From positions 1 through 9,567 of the forward strand of contig JBBROA010000140.1 of assembly GCA_038229875.1 (NCBI GenBank): a DNA stretch of 9,567 nt, written 5' to 3'. The notes below the pieces were generated by a model that saw only the letters and a program-made list of their open reading frames with translations, had not been told where the DNA came from and made no database searches. Position 1 is the first letter of the stretch, and the number at the start of each line of letters is the position of its first letter. A program made the translations under genes and the position numbers. This document shows, piece by piece, positions 5,186 through 9,567 of this stretch. The DNA comes from JALYUA01 sp038229875 (GTDB taxonomy: Bacteria; Acidobacteriota; Thermoanaerobaculia; UBA5066; Gp7-AA6).

Positions 5186-7234
5186 CTACTTCAGCCTCAT
5201 CTCCCCGATCTCGATGTGGCTCGGATCCGAGCCGCTCCCATCCGTGATCTCGACGCGGACTCCGGCCGCAAGAAAGGCCCCGCCCGGGAGGCGGACTTCG
5301 GTCCAGGGGAGGGCCGGCCGGTTCGAGACGGTCACGGTCGCGATTTTTTCCTCCCCTGAGGGAGAGATCGCTTTCAGAAGGACCCGAGTCTGGTCCATCG
5401 CGCCGAGTGTGAGCGCGACGGAGGTGACCGGTCGGGGAGTCGGGAATCGGATGATCAGGATGAACGGGTTCGCCTCGAGGCCGCGGATGATCGTTTCGGC
5501 GCGGCCGTCGAAGAGCGCTTCGAGAGATCCCATGTCCATCCTCGAATGGCTCACCTTCCACGTTTGCGGCCCGGCGGCAACCGTGTCTTCCTGGAGAACG
5601 GCGCGCGCCACCTTCTCCGCTTCAAAGATCCCGCGTACGTTTTCGACGTAGCGCACCTTCACGAACCGGAAGCCCGGGGTTCCGTCCGGGTACGGGATCG
5701 TGCGGAGCGGCGGCGCGACCGTGAACTTCGAGCTTTCGGTCGCGAGCCTGTACTCCTCGGGAGTCATGATGAAGATCTCGTTGCCCGCGAGCGGTTGCTC
5801 CTGCTGTTCCCACGCCCGGATGTCCGCGATGCGAATTCGGGGCTGTTCGGCCGCGGTCATGAAGAATTGAACGAACTCCTGCGGGTTGTTCGACCACGCG
5901 GAGGAAAGCAGAAACGTCCCGCGCTGCGAGCTCGCGTCCTGCCGGATCGCGTCGAAAATCTGCGGCGCTCCCCACTGCATGCCGTAGAGGCCGTAGTCGT
6001 GGAACCAGGTGGGACCCTCGACGAGCGCGTCTCTCGTCAGCTTTCCGCTCGCGACCGCGAGGCCGGCCGCGCAGGCGAGCGACGTGGCGGCGTAGGGGAG
6101 GCGCAGGCGCGCCAGCCAGCGCAGGACCTGGTCGATCGCAATCGCGGACAGCAGAGTCGCCGGCACGACCATCGCCATCAGCCGGAGGATCTGCAGCTCC
6201 GCCGCCGCGGCGGAGAAGGGAACACCGAGCGGAGAGATCAGCACCGCGCGATGGAGAGCCGAACGCGGCGCCTTCCAGAGGCAGATGCCGAACCCGACGA
6301 GCATCAGCGGAGCGAGGAACACGGGCAGGAACGGCAGCGTGTCCATCCGATGGCGCGCCATCTCGGAGCCATTCGGCCGGAACCAATAACGCGGATCGAG
6401 ACCCGCCGCGTAGTTGCGGCCGAAGTGCTTCAGCTTCTCCGTCAGCGGGATCGGGTGCGTCCAGTAGGAATCGAGGACCGCGAGCTGCTCCTGGACGACG
6501 CCCGGATGGAGCCGCCGGTAGCGGACGTAAGGGGCCGCCATCAACAGCGAGAACAGGAGTGCTCCCGCGAGAAGGGTCTTCTTCTGCCGGAGGTGGTACT
6601 TGAGGTCCGAAAGCAGGAGCGCGACGCCGGTCACGAGCATGACGCCCTGGCCGGCCGTGTAGGAGTAGAACGTGGCCGCTCCGAACGCGAGCGCGGCGTA
6701 GATCCAGCGGGGATCGCGCGCCCTGTACACGAAGTACGCCCAGAGGAAGCAGAAGTAGAAGGACGCCATCATCGAGGTCTCGAATCCGAGCCGCGCGTGC
6801 ACGAAGAAGAGCGGGATCGGCGCGAGGATCAGAGGGGCGGCCCACCAGAACCGGACGCGCATTTCCTTGAGCACTCCGGCCGCGGCGGCGGCGCCGAGGA
6901 CGGACACGGCGGCCGACGTAGCGCGGATGACCGCGACAGTCTTCCCGAAGAGCGCCACGGGCAGCAGGTGCAGATACACCGAGAGGCTGACCGCCCATCG
7001 CCGGTCGTTCAAGAAATACGGCGGAAGAAACGTTCCGGTGTGATCCCGGAAGCGGTTGTGCAGAAGCTGCCACGCGAGATTGCCCTGGAGGGCCTCGTCG
7101 CAGAAGAAGAAGATCGGGTAGCGCGAGATCCCGATGAACCGGGTCGCCGCATAGAGCGCGAGCGCGGCGAAGAAAAGGATCCATTCGGCCCTGGCCGCGC
7201 CCGCCCGGGTATCGCCGGCCGGAGACGCGGCCAC
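5186..7234 (-). CDS. GT-C (GT39-like) membrane glycosyltransferase with C-terminal discoidin-like domain
   Basis: A 682-residue polytopic membrane protein. Residues 18-35 form the first membrane helix, followed by an outer loop with FFCDEALQG (43-51). The acidic pair D46-E47 is where PMT/ArnT-type (GT39) enzymes keep their catalytic Asp. About ten more hydrophobic segments follow up to about residue 397. Residues 400-682 are soluble and should face outward. Their last part (about 556-682) has ALFDGRAET, PFILIIRFPTPRPVTSVALTLG, WTEVRLPGG and a closing IEIGEMRL, the pattern of a galactose-binding (F5/8 type C) jelly roll. The likely role is transfer of a lipid-linked sugar to an outer-face acceptor, with the jelly roll perhaps binding glycan. 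The start is GTG at 7234; a CTG at 7255 (MSVSTSS...) behind AGGGG is an alternative. The upstream GT-C-type gene ends 34 bases away, so the two are probably co-transcribed. The membrane family is fairly sure; the jelly roll is by pattern only, and donor and acceptor are unknown. Confidence 0.82.
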   Translation of the reverse strand: MAASPAGDTRAGAARAEWILFFAALALYAATRFIGISRYPIFFFCDEALQGNLAWQLLHNRFRDHTGTFLPPYFLNDRRWAVSLSVYLHLLPVALFGKTVAVIRATSAAVSVLGAAAAAGVLKEMRVRFWWAAPLILAPIPLFFVHARLGFETSMMASFYFCFLWAYFVYRARDPRWIYAALAFGAATFYSYTAGQGVMLVTGVALLLSDLKYHLRQKKTLLAGALLFSLLMAAPYVRYRRLHPGVVQEQLAVLDSYWTHPIPLTEKLKHFGRNYAAGLDPRYWFRPNGSEMARHRMDTLPFLPVFLAPLMLVGFGICLWKAPRSALHRAVLISPLGVPFSAAAAELQILRLMAMVVPATLLSAIAIDQVLRWLARLRLPYAATSLACAAGLAVASGKLTRDALVEGPTWFHDYGLYGMQWGAPQIFDAIRQDASSQRGTFLLSSAWSNNPQEFVQFFMTAAEQPRIRIADIRAWEQQEQPLAGNEIFIMTPEEYRLATESSKFTVAPPLRTIPYPDGTPGFRFVKVRYVENVRGIFEAEKVARAVLQEDTVAAGPQTWKVSHSRMDMGSLEALFDGRAETIIRGLEANPFILIIRFPTPRPVTSVALTLGAMDQTRVLLKAISPSGEEKIATVTVSNRPALPWTEVRLPGGAFLAAGVRVEITDGSGSDPSHIEIGEMRLK

Positions 7235-7268
7235 GGAAGACGTCGAAACGCTCAGAGACCCCTGCCGA

Positions 7269-9566
7269 TCACGGGAGAACGGACGGTAGCGCCCAGGAGA
7301 AGATCCGGTTCGTTCCCCGGTCCGTGACCGTCACGCGGCCGTAGGCGTCGACCGCGATGCCGGTCGGCTGCTTGAAGTCCTTGTCGGCCTTCCACGACCT
7401 CCTCATGACGCCCTTCGAATCGTACGCCGCCACGCGGCCGCCCCATGCGTCGGTCACCAGGAGGATGTCGCCGGCGAGAGCCAGGTACGGCTCGGTGTAG
7501 AAATCCTTCCAGCCGGATACCGGAAACTGGCGAAGGAACTTGCCCTCGGGGTCGAAAACCTGGATGCGGTGGTTGCCGGTGTCGGCGACGTACACGTTCC
7601 CCGAAGCGTCGGCCGCGAGGCCCACGGGCTCTACGAATTCGCCCGTCCCGCTTCCGTCGCCGCCGAAGTCGTTCAGGCGCTTTCCGTCGCGATCAAAGCG
7701 GACGACCTTCTTGTTCCCCGTGTCCGCGACGTACACGAATCCGCGCGACACGACGACCGCACGCGGCCCGAAGAACGCGTTCTCGGGGCCGCCGATCGCG
7801 CCCATGAACTTGCCGTCCACGGCCGAGAACCGTGCGATCCGCGCGTTCCAGGTGTCGGCGACCCAGACGTCTCCGTCGGAATCGACCGCGATGCCGCACG
7901 GCTCGTTGAACTCCCCGGGCCCGGCGCCCTTCGAGCCGAACTGCCGCACGAACTTGCCGTCGGCGTCGAAGACCTGGACCCGGCTGTTCTTGGTGTCGGC
8001 CACGTAGAGCCGTCCCTGCCGGTCGACCGCGATTCCCCGCGGCTCTCCGAGCTCACCGGGCCCGGACCCGGCCGCGCCCCAGGTCTTGAGCGGCGGAATA
8101 GAGCCGGCCTCGCCGTTGTAGTCGCGGGCGGTCGAGTCCTTCAGGACGATGTTCACGACGGGAAGCGGTCCCGTGCCTTCGTTTAAGTCCTTGCGGACGT
8201 AGAACGTCGTGTCCTGGGAGCCGATCGGGCTCCAGATCTCGTGGAAGAGCCAGTAGCGGATCAGGTCGCCTGCGGTGGGCCGGGCCGGGGTATTGCCGGC
8301 GGCCGCCACCTTCCCTGGAAACCACCAGGCGCGAATCGGCACGCGCGTCGCCGTGTAGTTCGCCGCGAGCTGCTTCTGCAGGCCTCCCTCGGCGTCCCAG
8401 TCCGCGACGATGATCGGCGTCGAGGTGTCTTCGACCCGCGTCAGCCAGCGCGTCTGCACGTCGCGCAGGTACCAGGTCAGCGGCCAGGAGGCTTCCCCGG
8501 TGACGGTGATGACGGGCTGGCCCGGCGCCACGCGGGCCTTCGCCTTCTCGACGGAGTTGAGGGCGCGGACGAGATCCCGGGAGGTCTGGACGTACGCCAG
8601 CATCTCGGCATGTCCCGGGTCCTTCGCGATGTCGTGCGCGCCGTACCGGAAGCACGCGAGGTACATCCCGGTGGCGTTTACGGCCACGAGAAGCGCGACG
8701 GCCGCGAGCCCGAGGCGCGGGCCGCTCCGGGCTCGATCCCGCCAGAGGTCCGCGAGACCGATCGCCGCGAGGATCGTCACGGGGAGCAGCGGGTGCACGG
8801 TGAGCCAGGGCACTTTCTCGCGCGCCCAGCCGTAGATGGCCAGAGACGCGAGGGCCCAGTAGACGACGAAGCGGAGGAGAGGTTCGGCCCGATCCGCATC
8901 CGGGAACCGGCGGCTGAGCAGCGCGAGGGCCCCGACGCCTCCGGCGGTGACGACCGCCAGAACGATCCACTTCGCCGCGGGCCCCACGACGAACTCCGAG
9001 ACGAGCGCCGCGACTCCCAGAGAGACCATCGCGCACGCGACCGAGCGGATGAACGGGTCGCGGCGGATCTCGCGCCTCCGGAGGAGGAGCAGTGCCGCCG
9101 CGAGGATCCCGGTCTCGTACATCGCGAGCTGCGGGAAGTAGTAGTACCAGGGGCCCGGGATCCGCGCGATGGCGTGCTGTCCCATCCAGTACTTGACGGC
9201 TTTCGGGATCGCGAGCCAGTCGCCCGGGTAACGTCCGAACGCCGTGTAGAGAAGCGACCAGATGCACATGAAGACGGTGGCGGCGATCAAAATGGGAACC
9301 AGCCGCGGCCGCGTCCAGGCGATGGTCGCGCGCACGGCGGCGGCGGTGCCGGTCGGCGTCGACGGCGGACTTCCGTCGGAAACCGCGACCGGCCTCGCGA
9401 GAGCGCGTTCGAAAAAGACCCACACGCCGAAGAGAACGAAGAGAACGCCCGTCATGTAGGCGTTCTCCTTCGTCGCGCCCGCGAGCGCGAAGGAGACGGC
9501 CGAAAGTGTCAGCCATCGCGAACGATCGGTCTCCAGAAATTTTCGAAACGCGACGATCGTGCCGAA
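7269..9566 (-). CDS. TIGR03663/Agl23-like GT-C membrane protein fused to a six-blade NHL propeller, N-terminus outside window
   Basis: 765 residues are visible; the frame is open to the window edge, so the true start and the first membrane helices are missing. ATG 9455 is internal, because FALAGATKENAYM runs conserved-looking sequence across it. Residues about 20-300 hold several membrane helices with features I associate with the TIGR03663 (Agl23-type, GT39-related) family: TKENAY (32-37), KYWMGQH and PGPWYYYFPQLAMYE (125-150), and REKVPWLTVHPLLPV (249-263). An outer soluble region follows with GEASWPLTWYLRD (357-369). Residues about 492-762 contain six NHL-type repeats such as EPRGIAVDRQGRLYVADTKNSRVQVFD (508-534), EPVGLAADASGNVYVADTGNHRIQVFD and QPTGIAVDAYGRVTVTDRGTNRI, enough for a closed six-bladed beta-propeller. 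It should lie outside the cytoplasm and could bind glycan, protein or cell wall. It is the promoter-proximal partner of the next GT-C gene. Repeats are certain and the membrane family likely; enzymatic activity cannot be judged without the missing N-terminus. Confidence 0.85.
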   Translation of the reverse strand, partial: FGTIVAFRKFLETDRSRWLTLSAVSFALAGATKENAYMTGVLFVLFGVWVFFERALARPVAVSDGSPPSTPTGTAAAVRATIAWTRPRLVPILIAATVFMCIWSLLYTAFGRYPGDWLAIPKAVKYWMGQHAIARIPGPWYYYFPQLAMYETGILAAALLLLRRREIRRDPFIRSVACAMVSLGVAALVSEFVVGPAAKWIVLAVVTAGGVGALALLSRRFPDADRAEPLLRFVVYWALASLAIYGWAREKVPWLTVHPLLPVTILAAIGLADLWRDRARSGPRLGLAAVALLVAVNATGMYLACFRYGAHDIAKDPGHAEMLAYVQTSRDLVRALNSVEKAKARVAPGQPVITVTGEASWPLTWYLRDVQTRWLTRVEDTSTPIIVADWDAEGGLQKQLAANYTATRVPIRAWWFPGKVAAAGNTPARPTAGDLIRYWLFHEIWSPIGSQDTTFYVRKDLNEGTGPLPVVNIVLKDSTARDYNGEAGSIPPLKTWGAAGSGPGELGEPRGIAVDRQGRLYVADTKNSRVQVFDADGKFVRQFGSKGAGPGEFNEPCGIAVDSDGDVWVADTWNARIARFSAVDGKFMGAIGGPENAFFGPRAVVVSRGFVYVADTGNKKVVRFDRDGKRLNDFGGDGSGTGEFVEPVGLAADASGNVYVADTGNHRIQVFDPEGKFLRQFPVSGWKDFYTEPYLALAGDILLVTDAWGGRVAAYDSKGVMRRSWKADKDFKQPTGIAVDAYGRVTVTDRGTNRIFSWALPSVLP

Positions 9567-9567
9567 C

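Noticed and set aside
5546..7327. A 593-codon open frame on the plus strand
   Set aside because: It is antisense to the GT-C/discoidin gene, of low-complexity charged composition, and has no recognisable domain. The minus-strand product has clear membrane helices and motifs.
7272..8100. DNA-level tandem repeats across the propeller region
   Set aside because: The periodicity comes from diverged NHL protein repeats, and the bases are not near-identical, so this is not a recent DNA repeat array.

Overview
This is a GC-rich bacterial window that codes for protein almost throughout. It holds seven protein-coding genes, two of which run off the edges. I see no rRNA, tRNA, CRISPR array, transposase or prophage gene. 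High GC, TTG/GTG starts, a eukaryotic-type Ser/Thr kinase with an HRDIAPDN catalytic loop, and large surface-glycosylation genes with NHL repeats suggest a soil or sediment lineage such as Acidobacteriota or a myxobacteria-like group. That assignment is an inference from gene style and not a phylogenetic result.

Layout. Positions 1-912 (minus) hold the first 304 residues of a Ser/Thr protein kinase whose C-terminus lies outside the window. It diverges across a 95-bp gap from 1008-2006 (plus), a thioredoxin-reductase-like FAD enzyme with a CPYC redox centre. On the same strand follow 2057-3007, a UbiA-family prenyltransferase of the decaprenyl-phosphate phosphoribosyltransferase type, and about 3050/3077-4195, an AI-2E-transporter-family (PerM/YdiK-like) membrane protein. 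After a 153-bp gap comes 4349-5110, a soluble family-2 glycosyltransferase resembling polyprenyl-phosphate sugar synthases. A 75-bp convergent gap with a heptamer tandem repeat separates these from two large minus-strand membrane proteins that look co-transcribed: 7269-9566 (N-terminus outside the window) and 5186-7234.

How the genes may work together. The right half reads as a cell-envelope glycosylation cluster. The family-2 enzyme would charge a polyprenyl phosphate with a sugar at the cytoplasmic face. The two polytopic GT-C-type proteins are candidates to use lipid-linked sugars outside the membrane. Each carries a soluble C-terminal domain that should lie outside the cytoplasm: a six-bladed NHL beta-propeller on one and a discoidin-like jelly roll on the other. 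The UbiA-family gene could supply a second lipid-linked pentose. The paired GT-C proteins with different fused outer domains, next to a donor-making glycosyltransferase, are the most interesting part of the window. Sugar identity, acceptor and any functional link between the genes are unproven.

Long open frames on the strands opposite the real genes, some over 1.5 kb, were judged to be GC-rich antisense shadows and left out.
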